DNA of 64,000 nucleotides from Asticcacaulis excentricus CB 48 (lineage in GTDB: Bacteria; Pseudomonadota; Alphaproteobacteria; Caulobacterales; Caulobacteraceae): positions 338,501 to 402,500 of the forward strand of contig NC_014817.1 in the NCBI RefSeq assembly GCF_000175215.2, in the 5' to 3' direction. Shown here in pieces: positions 41,415-51,472 of the stretch (the stretch's first letter is position 1; each line of letters opens with the position of its first letter). The notes under the pieces were generated by a model. The model was not told the origin of the DNA, did not search any database, and saw nothing but the letters and a program-made list of their open reading frames with translations. The position numbers and the translations under genes were made by a program.

Positions 41415-44081
41415 ATGAGTTTGAAACGCTCTGTTTTGATGAGCACAGCGCTTGTCGGGGTGATGCTTTCGGGCGCCACCTACGCGCAGGAAAGCGGTGA
41501 CGTACAGGAAGTTGTCGTCGTCGGTATCAAGGGCAGTCTGCAAAAGGCCGCCGCGATCAAGAAGAAGACCGACGCCATCGTCGATGTCATCTCTGCCGAA
41601 GACGTCAGCAAGTTCCCGGACACCAATATCGCGGAATCGCTGTCGCATCTTCCGGGTGTAAGCGTTGACCGTAACTTCGGCGAAGGCGAAAAGGTCTCGA
41701 TCCACGGCACGGACCCGGCGCTGAACCGTATTCTGGTCGATGGCCACTCGATTGCCTCGGCTGACTGGGGCGGCAACCCGAACGACCCGACCAGCCGTAC
41801 CTTCAACTATTCGCTGATGGCACCGGAAATCGTTGGTCAGCTTAAGGTCTACAAGAACCCTGAAGCATGGATCGACGAAGGCTCGCTGGGGGGTACGGTT
41901 ATCCTCGAAACCCGCAAGCCGCTGGACCTGAAGCCCGGCACCATCACCGGCTCGCTCGGCTATAGCTATAATGACCGCTCAGAAAAGGGCGATGTCCGCG
42001 GTTCGGCTCTGTATAGCTGGCATAACGAAGCCAAGACCTTTGGTATCCTCGTTGCGGCCACCTATGACAAGCAGCAACTGCACCGCGCCGGTATCGAATA
42101 TTTCGGCTATATGGGTGCGGGTGCCTTCAACAGCGCCTTCACGGTGTCTGGTAACACGGTCACTGGGCCGAAGATCAATGGCGCCGCGCCGACCCTGGCG
42201 TCGTACAACACTCTTGCCGCTGCCAACGTGCCTTGTTGCTTCAACTGGGCCTATTTTGACCAGACCCGTCAGCGCACTGGTCTCAGCACGGCCATCCAGT
42301 GGAAGCCCAATGACGACACTCAGTTTGACCTGACCGCTCTGCACATCGAAGGCGACTACACCAACTATAACCAGTCGATGTACGCCGTTCCGGTATGGAA
42401 CAGCTCGAACGCGCGTGATTTCACCGTTGCTAACGGCCTGATCACCGGAGCCTATATCCCGGCAAAGGCCGCCGGCACCGGCACCCTGACGCAGTATGAC
42501 GCCATCCTGCGCACCACGGTCGTCAAGACGGACAGTGTTAATCTGGCTGGTAAGTGGAATGCCGGTGACTGGAAGGTATCCGGTAATGTCGGCTGGACGC
42601 AGGCGACCGGCGGTAAAGAGCCAGAGCGCATGATCAGCTTCGACCTGAATTCGGGCTTCCAGTTCGGTTTCACGGCCAACAGCACCTACATCAACTACGA
42701 TACCTCGCCCACGACACCCAAGTCGTTCTTCCGTTCGCCGTCGTCTTCGACCAGCACGATCAACGGCGTGACCGGCAACTACGTCCAGATGGGCGGCATG
42801 GAGCGCAGCCGCACTACGGACAAGGAAACCTATGGCCAGATCGACTTCCGTCGCAATCTGGACGGCTTCTTTGAGACCGTGCTGTTCGGCGCCAAGCTGA
42901 CCAAGCACGAGAACTCGCTGGATGCCGAGGGCTGGGATTACTACGCCAACAAGACCCTGTACCTCAGTGACTTCGCCTCTGAGTTGACGCCGAACGGCCT
43001 GTGGGCCGACATGGGCGGCAGCGGCAACGCCATGCAGTATCTGGGCCTGACGCGTGACGGCATCTTCGGCGTCATCAATGCCAGCATCACCCGTTACAAC
43101 GGGCCGAAGTACGGCATGGAATTCACGGTGAAGGAAAACATCGCGGCCGCTTACCTGCAAGGCAACTTCCGTCACGACAAGTGGCGCGGTAACGTCGGTG
43201 CGCGTCTGGTTTCGACCGAAGATCAGTCGAACTACTGGGAAACCACGGACGGCGGTACGACCTACACGCCCAAGAGCGTGACCCAGAAGGAAAGCAAGCT
43301 GCTGCCGAGCATCAACGTCGTTTATGAAGCGGCTGATGATGTCCTGATTAAGGTCGGTGCGGCGCAGGTGATCGCCCGTCCGCGCTACAGCCAACTGGCC
43401 GGTACGGTAGAACTGAACGACCGTCAGCTGACTGGTGGGGGCGGCAACGCCAACCTGAAGCCCTATGAATCGACCAACTTTGAAGCGTCGGTCGAATGGT
43501 ACTTCGATAAGACGGGCCTTCTGGCGGCGGAACTCTTCCACCGCAAGATCAGCTCCTACGTCGTCAGCGACACGCAGGAGAAGGTCTTCTTCAACAAGCT
43601 GACCAACGCCAACGCGACTTACTCCTTCTCTTCGCCCTTCAATGCCCAGAACGCCACCGTCACCGGCTTCGCGCTGCAAGGGCAAAAGGATATCGCTTAC
43701 GGCTTCGGTATCATCGCGAACTACACCTTCGCCGATGCCGACACCGGCACGACGGCCTACAACATGCCGTACCTGTCGCGTGATACCATCAGCGTCATCC
43801 CCTACTACGAAGAAGGCCCCTGGCAGGTACGCCTGAGCTACAACTACCGCTCGCAATACTTCACGGGCATCGGTCGTCGTAACTCGAAGGACTTCACCGA
43901 CTCCTACAAGCAGGTCGATCTGTCGGCCAGCTACAAGGTCAATGACAATGTGTCGGTCTATGCCAACGGTCAGAATTTGCTCGACGAGATGTACTACTCG
44001 TTCAGCTCGTTCGCAGACGCGCCGACCGCTTTCTATAAGAACGGCCGCCGCTTCTTCGTTGGCGTGAATCTGAAAATGTAA
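41415..44081 (+). CDS. TonB-dependent receptor of the N-glycan locus
   Basis: 888 residues from the ATG at 41415 (AAGGGG upstream; the longer in-frame leader looks non-coding). Signal peptide to about residue 25 (G-A-T-Y-A-Q), TonB-box-like E-V-V-V-V-G-I, plug domain with A-E-S-L-S-H-L-P-G-V-S-V-D-R and I-L-V-D-G-H-S-I, then a long beta-barrel ending in G-V-N-L-K-M. The class is the Caulobacter/Xanthomonas-type receptor often found in carbohydrate loci. It probably imports an oligosaccharide or glycopeptide from N-glycan breakdown. It diverges from the halogenase operon and is followed by a terminator before the GH genes. Confidence 0.93.
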   Translation: MSLKRSVLMSTALVGVMLSGATYAQESGDVQEVVVVGIKGSLQKAAAIKKKTDAIVDVISAEDVSKFPDTNIAESLSHLPGVSVDRNFGEGEKVSIHGTDPALNRILVDGHSIASADWGGNPNDPTSRTFNYSLMAPEIVGQLKVYKNPEAWIDEGSLGGTVILETRKPLDLKPGTITGSLGYSYNDRSEKGDVRGSALYSWHNEAKTFGILVAATYDKQQLHRAGIEYFGYMGAGAFNSAFTVSGNTVTGPKINGAAPTLASYNTLAAANVPCCFNWAYFDQTRQRTGLSTAIQWKPNDDTQFDLTALHIEGDYTNYNQSMYAVPVWNSSNARDFTVANGLITGAYIPAKAAGTGTLTQYDAILRTTVVKTDSVNLAGKWNAGDWKVSGNVGWTQATGGKEPERMISFDLNSGFQFGFTANSTYINYDTSPTTPKSFFRSPSSSTSTINGVTGNYVQMGGMERSRTTDKETYGQIDFRRNLDGFFETVLFGAKLTKHENSLDAEGWDYYANKTLYLSDFASELTPNGLWADMGGSGNAMQYLGLTRDGIFGVINASITRYNGPKYGMEFTVKENIAAAYLQGNFRHDKWRGNVGARLVSTEDQSNYWETTDGGTTYTPKSVTQKESKLLPSINVVYEAADDVLIKVGAAQVIARPRYSQLAGTVELNDRQLTGGGGNANLKPYESTNFEASVEWYFDKTGLLAAELFHRKISSYVVSDTQEKVFFNKLTNANATYSFSSPFNAQNATVTGFALQGQKDIAYGFGIIANYTFADADTGTTAYNMPYLSRDTISVIPYYEEGPWQVRLSYNYRSQYFTGIGRRNSKDFTDSYKQVDLSASYKVNDNVSVYANGQNLLDEMYYSFSSFADAPTAFYKNGRRFFVGVNLKM

Positions 44082-44144
44082 TTTTCAGTATTCACATTTT
44101 AGTATTAGTATTTAAACTATCCTGAATGTATTAGTGGTGCAAAC

Positions 44145-44180
44145 TGGCCCGCCCTCAATTGAGGTGCGGGCCATTTTTTA
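44145..44180 (+). terminator. Terminator after TonB receptor
   Basis: An outer stem TGGCCCGC/GCGGGCCA encloses the palindrome CCTCAATTGAGG, followed by TTTTTT. The following GH operon therefore probably has its own promoter in the AT-rich 44181-44300 stretch or depends on read-through. Confidence 0.85.
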
Positions 44181-44321
44181 TTGTCACAAAATTGAATTTT
44201 AAAATAAAAATCGTTTGCAAAAACTTATTTTAGTTGATCTGATTTTTTGAATTGCTATTAATTTTGCACGCCTGTTGCGGCGGGTGGCCTGAGGGCTGTG
44301 CAGAGCAAGGGAGAAGCATTC

Positions 44322-47003
44322 GTGCATCGGACAGTAATTTCGAAGGGGCGTGTGGCCGCCGGAATAGACGGGCTGATCGCTTTATGTCTCTGCCTGATTG
44401 TGGCCTTTTCTCTGATTAGCGTGCCGGCACAGGCGGAAACCCAGAAGGGGCCTGAGACGCGGACCCTGACGGAGGGCTGGCGCTTCCGACTCGCTGAGGG
44501 CGACCCCAATCGCTCAGCGCATCCCGAAGTCGCGAACTGGATGACGGCCACGGTGCCGGGCACGGTACAGAGCGACCTGATCGCGTCGGGCAAGCTCAAA
44601 GACCCCTATGTCGGCCTGAACGAGGCGACCGCGCAATGGGTCGGCCTGTCGGACTGGGAATACGAAACGTCGGTTACGCTGGATGAGGCGACGCTTAAAC
44701 GCGGTCATATTGATCTGGTGTTCGACGGGCTGGATACGTTTGCCGAAGTGACGCTGAACGGTAAGGCCTTGATGTCGGCCGACAATATGTTCCGTAGCTG
44801 GCGCGTGCCGGTTAAGAGCATGGTGGTGGGCGGGACCAATCGCCTGCATATTCGCTTTGCCTCTCCCATCAACAAAATGCGGCCCTTCATGCAGGGGCTG
44901 AGCTATTACCAGCCGGGGGCCTATGACTCGGCCTTTGGTGATGAGCCGCTGGGGCAGAACAGTTCGGCCTATGTGCGCAAGGCCGGGTATCAGTACGGCT
45001 GGGACTGGGGCCCCCGCATCGTGACCCTGGGGCCGTGGCGACCGGTGCGGCTGGAAATTTATGACGGGGTGCGCCTGTCGGACTTTTATGCGCAGCAGCA
45101 GCACCTCGATGATCAGGTCGCCGCCCTTGAGGCGCGGTTTGAGATCGTCTCCGATACGGCGCGCAACGCCACTTTGGAGATCACCGTCACCGATCCGGAC
45201 GGCAAGACGCAGACCCAGACACAAAGTGTCCCGCTTTATGCCGGGAATAACAGCCTCAGCCTGCCGGTACGTATCGATCATCCGAAACGCTGGTGGCCGG
45301 TGGGTTATGGTCGTCCGGATCGCTACACGGTTCGCGCGCGTGTCCTGCGCGAGAATGTGGTGATGGGCGAACGTACCCACCGCATCGGTCTGCGCACCTC
45401 GGAAATCCGCCGCCAGAAGGACGAATGGGGTCGCAGCTTCGACATACTGATCAATGGCGTGCCTATCTATATGAAAGGCGCCAATATGATCCCGCTCGAC
45501 ATGATGCCGCCGCGGGTGTCGGATGCCTACCGTGATCGCATTCTGAAAACCGCCATCGATGCCAATATGAACATGCTGCGCCTGTGGGGTGGTGGGCACT
45601 ATTTCGATGACGGCTTCTACGACTGGGCCGACGCCCATGGCCTGATGCTGTGGCAGGACTTCATGTTCGGCGGCTCGATCCCGCCCTATGACGAAGCCTA
45701 TCGCGAAAATGTGCGTCAGGAGGCCTATGATCAGGTGCGCCGTCTGCGCCACCATCCGTCCATCGTCATCTGGGGCGGCAATAATGAGGTGCAGGTCAAC
45801 TGGGATAACTGGGGCGACAGTCAGGCCCTGAAGGACAAGGTAGGCCGCAAGGAGGCCGAACGCATCCATACTGGTCTGGTTCGCCTGTTCGATCAGGTGC
45901 TGCGCGGCGCGGTCGATAGGTATTCGCCGGGCACGCCCTACTGGCCAGGTTCCCCCACGGCTGACTATGACGGGCCATCGGATGGCGACAGGGACGGGGA
46001 CCGCCACTACTGGACGGTCTGGGGCGGCAAGCAGCCCGTGGAGACCTATCTGACGGTAACGCCGCGCTTCATGTCGGAATACGGGCTGCAATCCTTCCCG
46101 GTCATGGCGACGATCAAGGCCTTTGCGGGCCCAAAGGACATGGCCATTGATGCCGCTGTGATGATCGCGCACCAGAAGTTTGACAAGGGTCGCGGCAATC
46201 AGCGCCTTCTGATGTACATCAACAACAATTACGGTCAGCCCAAGCGCTTTGAGGATTTCGTCTATCTGTCGCAGGTGATGCAGGCCGAAGGCATCGAACT
46301 GGCGGCGCGGCACCTGCGCGCCTCGCGCCCGCAGAATATGGGCGGCCTCTACTGGCAGCTTAACGATGTGTGGCCGGTGGCGTCGTGGTCGAGCGTCGAT
46401 TATTACGGCCGCTGGAAGGCGCTGCACTATTCGGCGCGCCGCTTCTATGCCCCCGTCTCCGTATCGCTGCTGCGCCGCGAGGGCGTGACCGAACTGTCGG
46501 TGGTGTCGGATCGCCAGAGCGAGGCGCGCCTGCACTGGCGGCTGAAGGTGATGACGCTCGACGGCAAGCTGTTGTCGCAATGGACGCAGGACCTCAACGC
46601 CGCCCCGCTCAGCGCACAGGTTGTCACGCGCCTCAGCGATGCCGACCTGCTGAAAGGCGCCGATCCCAAATCGACCCTGGTCAGCGTCGAGCTTCTGGAA
46701 AACGATCAGGTCATCTCGCGTCATCAGAGCTATTTCGTCGCCTCCAAGGCATTGGCGCTCAGCGATCCGAAGATCAAGTCGCGCCTGACCCGCACCGCCG
46801 ACGGCTATCGCCTCACCCTGTCGGCACGCACGCTGGCGCGGCAGGTGTGGGTCGATACGGACGCGCTGGAGGTGAGCCTGTCCGACAATGCCTTTGACCT
46901 GATGCCGGGTGAAACCGTTACCCTCGATCTCAAAACCTCAGCTTCCGAGGCGCAACTGCGCCGGGCGCTGACCATCCGTTCCCTCTATGGCGCCGCGCAA
47001 TGA
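44322..47003 (+). CDS. GH2 beta-mannosidase, secreted
   Basis: 893 residues from the GTG at 44322, preferred over an in-frame GTG 24 bases upstream because GGGAGAAG lies 5 bases before it. Signal peptide to about residue 38 (V-P-A-Q-A-E). GH2 layout: N-terminal jelly-roll, immunoglobulin-like domain and TIM barrel. Beta-mannosidase signatures are Y-Q-Y-G-W-D-W-G-P-R, the acid/base Glu in W-G-G-N-N-E-V (Glu489) and the nucleophile Glu in S-E-Y-G-L-Q-S-F-P (Glu586). It would cleave the core Man-beta-1,4-GlcNAc linkage after alpha-mannose removal. Its stop overlaps the GH3 start as ATGA. Confidence 0.93.
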   Translation: MHRTVISKGRVAAGIDGLIALCLCLIVAFSLISVPAQAETQKGPETRTLTEGWRFRLAEGDPNRSAHPEVANWMTATVPGTVQSDLIASGKLKDPYVGLNEATAQWVGLSDWEYETSVTLDEATLKRGHIDLVFDGLDTFAEVTLNGKALMSADNMFRSWRVPVKSMVVGGTNRLHIRFASPINKMRPFMQGLSYYQPGAYDSAFGDEPLGQNSSAYVRKAGYQYGWDWGPRIVTLGPWRPVRLEIYDGVRLSDFYAQQQHLDDQVAALEARFEIVSDTARNATLEITVTDPDGKTQTQTQSVPLYAGNNSLSLPVRIDHPKRWWPVGYGRPDRYTVRARVLRENVVMGERTHRIGLRTSEIRRQKDEWGRSFDILINGVPIYMKGANMIPLDMMPPRVSDAYRDRILKTAIDANMNMLRLWGGGHYFDDGFYDWADAHGLMLWQDFMFGGSIPPYDEAYRENVRQEAYDQVRRLRHHPSIVIWGGNNEVQVNWDNWGDSQALKDKVGRKEAERIHTGLVRLFDQVLRGAVDRYSPGTPYWPGSPTADYDGPSDGDRDGDRHYWTVWGGKQPVETYLTVTPRFMSEYGLQSFPVMATIKAFAGPKDMAIDAAVMIAHQKFDKGRGNQRLLMYINNNYGQPKRFEDFVYLSQVMQAEGIELAARHLRASRPQNMGGLYWQLNDVWPVASWSSVDYYGRWKALHYSARRFYAPVSVSLLRREGVTELSVVSDRQSEARLHWRLKVMTLDGKLLSQWTQDLNAAPLSAQVVTRLSDADLLKGADPKSTLVSVELLENDQVISRHQSYFVASKALALSDPKIKSRLTRTADGYRLTLSARTLARQVWVDTDALEVSLSDNAFDLMPGETVTLDLKTSASEAQLRRALTIRSLYGAAQ

Positions 47004-49609
47004 TTTCCCGATCTGTATTTCCCCGTTTGAAACCCTTGTTGCTGACCGCGAGCCTCAGCGCCCTGTCCGTAGGGGTGGCACTGGCGCAAACCGCTGAGCC
47101 ACCCATGGACCCGCGCATTGCCCGTATGACGGTCGAACAGAAGGCGGCGCAGATGCAGAACCGCGCCCCAGACCTGCCGTCGGCGGGCCTGACCGCCTAC
47201 GAATGGTGGAACGAAGGCCTGCACGGCGTGGCGCGGGCTGGCGAAGCGACTGTCTTTCCGCAGGCCATCGGACTGGCGGCCACCTGGAACCCGGCCCTGC
47301 TGAAACAGGTGGGGGATGTGGTTTCGACCGAGGCGCGCGCCAAGTTCAATTCGACCGATCCGGCGGGCGATCACCAGCGCTATTACGGCCTGACCCTGTG
47401 GTCACCCAATATCAACATCTTCCGCGATCCGCGTTGGGGCCGGGGGCAGGAGACCTATGGCGAAGACCCCTTCCTGACCAGCCGTCTGGCCGAAGGCTTC
47501 GTTACCGGGCTTCAGGGGCCGGACCCGCAGCACCCCAAGGTCGTGGCTTCGGTCAAGCATCTGGCCGTGCATTCGGGGCCTGAGGCCGGGCGGCATGGTT
47601 TTGCCGCCTCGGTGTCGCCCTATGATCTGGAAATGACCTATCTGCCGGCCTTCCGTTATTCCGTGATGACCACAAAAGCGCAGTCGGTCATGTGCGCCTA
47701 TAATGCCGTAGGTGGCGTCCCGGCCTGTGCCTCGGACCTGTTGCTTAAGACCTATGTGCGCGAGGCATGGGGCTTTAAGGGCTATGTCGTCACCGATTGC
47801 GACGCCATCTACGACATGACGCGCTTTCACTTTTATCGCCTCAATGACGCCGAATCCTCGGCCGAAAGCCTGAAGGCCGGTGTCGATCTCAACTGCGGCA
47901 ATGCCTATGCGGCCCTGCCCGAAGCCGTTCAGAAGGGTCTGATCCCCGAATCCCTGATGGATCAGTCGCTGAACCGTCTGCTGGATGTGCGCAAGCGTCT
48001 GGGGATCGACGGCGCGCCGAGCCCTTGGGCGAGGATCAGCCCGGAGGCGATCAATACGCCGCAAGCGCAAGGATTGGCGCTACAGGCGGCGGAACAGTCG
48101 CTGGTCTTGCTTAAAAACAACGGCGTCCTGCCGCTCAAGCCGGGGCAGACCGTGGCGGTGATCGGCCCCAATGCTGATACGGAGGAGACGCTGCGCGGCA
48201 ATTACAATGGCATAGCGCGCCAGCCGGTGACGCCGCTGACCGGATTGCGGGCGCAACTGGGGGCGGCAAAGGTCCTCTATGCACAGGGTGCGACCCTCGC
48301 CGAAGGGGTGCCGACCACTGTGCCGGAAACCGCGCTACGCACGCCCGAAGGCCTGTCGGGCCTAACGGCCAGCTACTACGCCAATGCTGACTTCGCCGGT
48401 GCGCCGGTAGAAACCCGCACCGAGCGTACCGTGAATCTGGAATTCATGAACCGGATGCCGGTCAAGGCCCTGAAAGACGGGCCTTACAGTATTCGCTGGA
48501 GCGGTCAGATTGTGCCCCCGGCGGCGGGTACCTATCGCCTTAAGGTCTTTGTGGATCGCTGCTGGTCCTGCGAGAGCCACCAGCACGATGAGGTTCGCCT
48601 TTATCTGGACGACAAGCCGGTCATCGTCGATACGGGCGACGGCAAGTCGCTGGAGACTGAACTGACCTTCGACAGCGCCGCCGCGCGCCGCCTGCGCCTT
48701 GAGTACCGCCATGTGGGTGGCGACTGGGGCGTGCGCCTGCAATGGATCGCCCCGGCGCAGCCGCAGATCGACGAAGCGGTCAAGGCCGCGCAGGCCGCCG
48801 ATGCCATTGTCGCCTTTGTCGGCCTGTCGCCCGACATCGAAGGCGAAGAACTTCAAATTCTGGTGCCGGGCTTTGACCGTGGGGATCGCACTGACCTCGG
48901 CCTGCCGCGCACGCAGGAGGACCTGTTGAAAGCGGTCAAAGCGACGGGTAAGCCGCTGGTCGTGGTCCTGCTGTCTGGTTCGGCTGTGGCGCTCAACTGG
49001 GCCGACGCCCATGCCGATGCCGTGGTGGCGGCTTGGTATCCGGGCGAGGCGGGGGGTACGGCCATTGCCCGCACCCTGACCGGGGAAGCTAACCCGTCGG
49101 GTCGTCTGCCCGTGACCTTCTACCGCTCGGTGCAGGATTTGCCGCCGTTTATCGACTATCGCATGGAAGGGCGCACCTATCGCTATTTCAAGGGCAAGCC
49201 GCTCTATCCGTTCGGCCACGGCCTGTCCTACACACAGTTCAGCTATAGCGATCTGAAACTCGATACGTCCACATTGACGGCGGGTCAGCCGCTGCGCGTC
49301 AGCGTGCGCGTGCGCAACAACGGGCAACGCGCGGGTGACGAGGTGGTGCAGCTTTATGTCAAACGGCCCGATACCTTCGGTCTGAACGCCTCGCTGGCGG
49401 CCTTCGCGCGCGTCAGCCTCAAGGCGGGTGAAAGCCGGACGGTCGTCATGACGATTGACCCGCGCGACCTCAGCACGGTCACGCTTGAGGGGGAGCGCGC
49501 CATCCGGGCGGGGGCCTATGGCCTGTCGGTTGGCGGCGGTCAGCCCGGCTTTGCCCCGACCCTCAACGCCGATTTTTCAATTACCGGTCAGATGGCGCTG
49601 CCGAAATAA
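47000..49609 (+). CDS. GH3 beta-xylosidase/glucosidase-type enzyme with PA14 domain
   Basis: 869 residues. Signal peptide to about residue 29 (A-L-A-Q). GH3 N-terminal barrel with W-W-N-E-G-L-H-G-V and the nucleophile Asp in V-V-T-D-C-D-A-I-Y (Asp266), a motif shared with plant-type beta-xylosidases; a C-terminal sandwich domain split by a PA14 domain (about residues 455-600; W-S-G-Q-I-V-P-P-A-A-G-T-Y); and a fibronectin-III-like end (G-D-E-V-V-Q-L-Y). In the Xanthomonas N-glycan cluster the GH3 enzyme removes the core beta-1,2-xylose; the same role is inferred here. Start overlaps the GH2 stop. Confidence 0.88.
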   Translation: MISRSVFPRLKPLLLTASLSALSVGVALAQTAEPPMDPRIARMTVEQKAAQMQNRAPDLPSAGLTAYEWWNEGLHGVARAGEATVFPQAIGLAATWNPALLKQVGDVVSTEARAKFNSTDPAGDHQRYYGLTLWSPNINIFRDPRWGRGQETYGEDPFLTSRLAEGFVTGLQGPDPQHPKVVASVKHLAVHSGPEAGRHGFAASVSPYDLEMTYLPAFRYSVMTTKAQSVMCAYNAVGGVPACASDLLLKTYVREAWGFKGYVVTDCDAIYDMTRFHFYRLNDAESSAESLKAGVDLNCGNAYAALPEAVQKGLIPESLMDQSLNRLLDVRKRLGIDGAPSPWARISPEAINTPQAQGLALQAAEQSLVLLKNNGVLPLKPGQTVAVIGPNADTEETLRGNYNGIARQPVTPLTGLRAQLGAAKVLYAQGATLAEGVPTTVPETALRTPEGLSGLTASYYANADFAGAPVETRTERTVNLEFMNRMPVKALKDGPYSIRWSGQIVPPAAGTYRLKVFVDRCWSCESHQHDEVRLYLDDKPVIVDTGDGKSLETELTFDSAAARRLRLEYRHVGGDWGVRLQWIAPAQPQIDEAVKAAQAADAIVAFVGLSPDIEGEELQILVPGFDRGDRTDLGLPRTQEDLLKAVKATGKPLVVVLLSGSAVALNWADAHADAVVAAWYPGEAGGTAIARTLTGEANPSGRLPVTFYRSVQDLPPFIDYRMEGRTYRYFKGKPLYPFGHGLSYTQFSYSDLKLDTSTLTAGQPLRVSVRVRNNGQRAGDEVVQLYVKRPDTFGLNASLAAFARVSLKAGESRTVVMTIDPRDLSTVTLEGERAIRAGAYGLSVGGGQPGFAPTLNADFSITGQMALPK

Positions 49610-49625
49610 GACAGGAAAAGACTCC

Positions 49626-51467
49626 ATGATGGATCGCAGACAGATTCTCGGTGGGCTGGCCGCTTCGGCGGTAACGCTCGGTTTTTCAGCCGGTGACGCC
49701 AGCGCGGCCCCGTCGCGCTTTACGATAAAGGACGATCAGTTCCTGCTGGACGGACAGCCTCTGCACCTGATGGCGGGTGAGATGCACTATCCACGCATCC
49801 CGCGCGAACTGTGGCGTGATCGTCTGCGTAAGCTGAAGGCGCTGGGGCTGAACACGCTCTCGACCTACACCTTCTGGAGCGCGCATGAGAAAAAGCCCGG
49901 CGTCTATGATTTCAGCGGCAATCTCGATGTCGCCGCATGGGTGAAGATGGCGCAGGAAGAGGGGCTGCACGTCCTGTTGCGGCCCGGCCCCTATGCCTGT
50001 GCTGAATGGGACAATGGCGGCTATCCGGCCTGGTTCCTCAATGACCCGGACATCCGCCCGCGTTCGCTCGATCCGCGCTATATGGGCCCGTCAGGGCAGT
50101 GGCTGAAGCGGCTGGGGCAGGAGGTGGCGCACCTTGAGATCGACAAGGGCGGCCCGGTCCTGATGACGCAGATCGAGAACGAATACGGCTCCTACGGCAA
50201 CGATCTCAACTATATGCGCGCCGTCCGCGATCAGGTGCGCGCCGCCGGTTTCAGCGGTCAGCTTTATACGGTCGATGGGGCGGCGGTCATCGAGAACGGC
50301 GCCTTGCCGGAGCTGTTTAACGGCATCAATTTCGGCACCTATGACAAGGCGGAAGGCGAGTTTGCGCGCTATGCCAAGTTCAAGACCAAGGGCCCGCGCA
50401 TGTGTACCGAGCTGTGGGGCGGCTGGTTCGACCACTTCGGTGAGGTGCATTCCAATATGGAAATCTCGCCTCTGATGGAGAGCCTCAAATGGATGCTCGA
50501 TAACCGCATCAGCTTCTCCTTTTATATGCTGCACGGAGGCACCTCGTTTGCCTTTGACGCCGGGGCCAACTTCCACAAGACCCACGGCTATCAGCCGGAT
50601 ATTTCGAGCTATGATTACGACGCCATGCTGGATGAGGCCGGGCGCGTCACGCCGAAATACGAGGCGGCGCGCGAGCTGTTCCGTCGCTACCTGCCGCCGG
50701 AGCGTTTCACCGCTTTGCCGGAACCGGAAAAGGCCCTCAAAATTGAGCGCTTCGCCCTGCGTGAAACCGCGCCCCTGTCGCAACTCTACCCGAAGGGGAC
50801 CAGCCACCCGCAACCCAAAACCTTTGAGCAGATGGGGCAAAATCATGGCCTGATGCTGTATCGCCACGCGGCCAAGACGGCTGTTTCCGGCCATCTGAAA
50901 ATGGCTGATGTGCGCGACTATGCCCTCGTCAGCGCCGGTCAGACGCGCTTCGGAACGCTGGATCGCCGCCTGAAAGAGACCGAGATTGAGGTGTCGCTGA
51001 AGGCTGGGGATACGCTCGACCTGCTGATCGACGCTATGGGCCACGTCAACTATGGCGATCAGATCGGCAAGGATCAGAAGGGGCTGATCGGGCCGGTGAC
51101 CCTGAACGGCAAGCCGCTCACCGGCTGGACGCATCAGGGCGTGCCGCTCGATGACCTGAGCGTCTTGCGCTTCAAGCGGCAGCGCGTTAATGGCCCGGCC
51201 TTTTATCGCGGCACGTTTGAAACCTCAGAGGCGGGCTTCACCTTCCTTGACCTGCGCGGCTGGGGCAAGGGCTATGTCTGGGTCAATGGCCACAATCTGG
51301 GCCGCTACTGGTCCGTTGGGCCGCAGCGCGCCGTCTTCGTCCCGGCCCCCTATCTCAAGAGGGGTGTCAATGAGGTGGTGGTGCTTGATCTCCATGATCA
51401 GGGCGAACGCTCACTGGCCGGTTCGGGATCGCAGATCTGGGACCTGCCGGGTCTGGTGAAGGGATAG
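49626..51467 (+). CDS. GH35 beta-galactosidase
   Basis: 613 residues from the ATG at 49626 (AGGA 9 bases upstream; another ATG follows immediately). Tat-like signal D-R-R-Q-I-L followed by a short hydrophobic stretch. GH35 barrel with G-P-Y-A-C-A-E-W-D-N-G-G-Y-P, acid/base Glu in Q-I-E-N-E-Y-G (Glu186) and nucleophile in C-T-E-L-W-G-G-W (Glu262), then C-terminal jelly-roll domains containing G-R-Y-W. It would remove terminal beta-1,3/1,4-galactose, as on Lewis a-type plant N-glycans. It starts 16 bases after the GH3 stop. Confidence 0.94.
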   Translation: MMDRRQILGGLAASAVTLGFSAGDASAAPSRFTIKDDQFLLDGQPLHLMAGEMHYPRIPRELWRDRLRKLKALGLNTLSTYTFWSAHEKKPGVYDFSGNLDVAAWVKMAQEEGLHVLLRPGPYACAEWDNGGYPAWFLNDPDIRPRSLDPRYMGPSGQWLKRLGQEVAHLEIDKGGPVLMTQIENEYGSYGNDLNYMRAVRDQVRAAGFSGQLYTVDGAAVIENGALPELFNGINFGTYDKAEGEFARYAKFKTKGPRMCTELWGGWFDHFGEVHSNMEISPLMESLKWMLDNRISFSFYMLHGGTSFAFDAGANFHKTHGYQPDISSYDYDAMLDEAGRVTPKYEAARELFRRYLPPERFTALPEPEKALKIERFALRETAPLSQLYPKGTSHPQPKTFEQMGQNHGLMLYRHAAKTAVSGHLKMADVRDYALVSAGQTRFGTLDRRLKETEIEVSLKAGDTLDLLIDAMGHVNYGDQIGKDQKGLIGPVTLNGKPLTGWTHQGVPLDDLSVLRFKRQRVNGPAFYRGTFETSEAGFTFLDLRGWGKGYVWVNGHNLGRYWSVGPQRAVFVPAPYLKRGVNEVVVLDLHDQGERSLAGSGSQIWDLPGLVKG

Positions 51468-51472
51468 GGGCC

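Noticed and set aside
41979..43856. A 625-codon minus-strand frame opposite the TonB receptor
   Set aside because: Shadow frame caused by codon bias; the plus strand has an unmistakable TonB receptor.
44514..46724. A 736-codon minus-strand frame opposite the GH2 gene
   Set aside because: Shadow frame; catalytic motifs of GH2 are intact on the plus strand.
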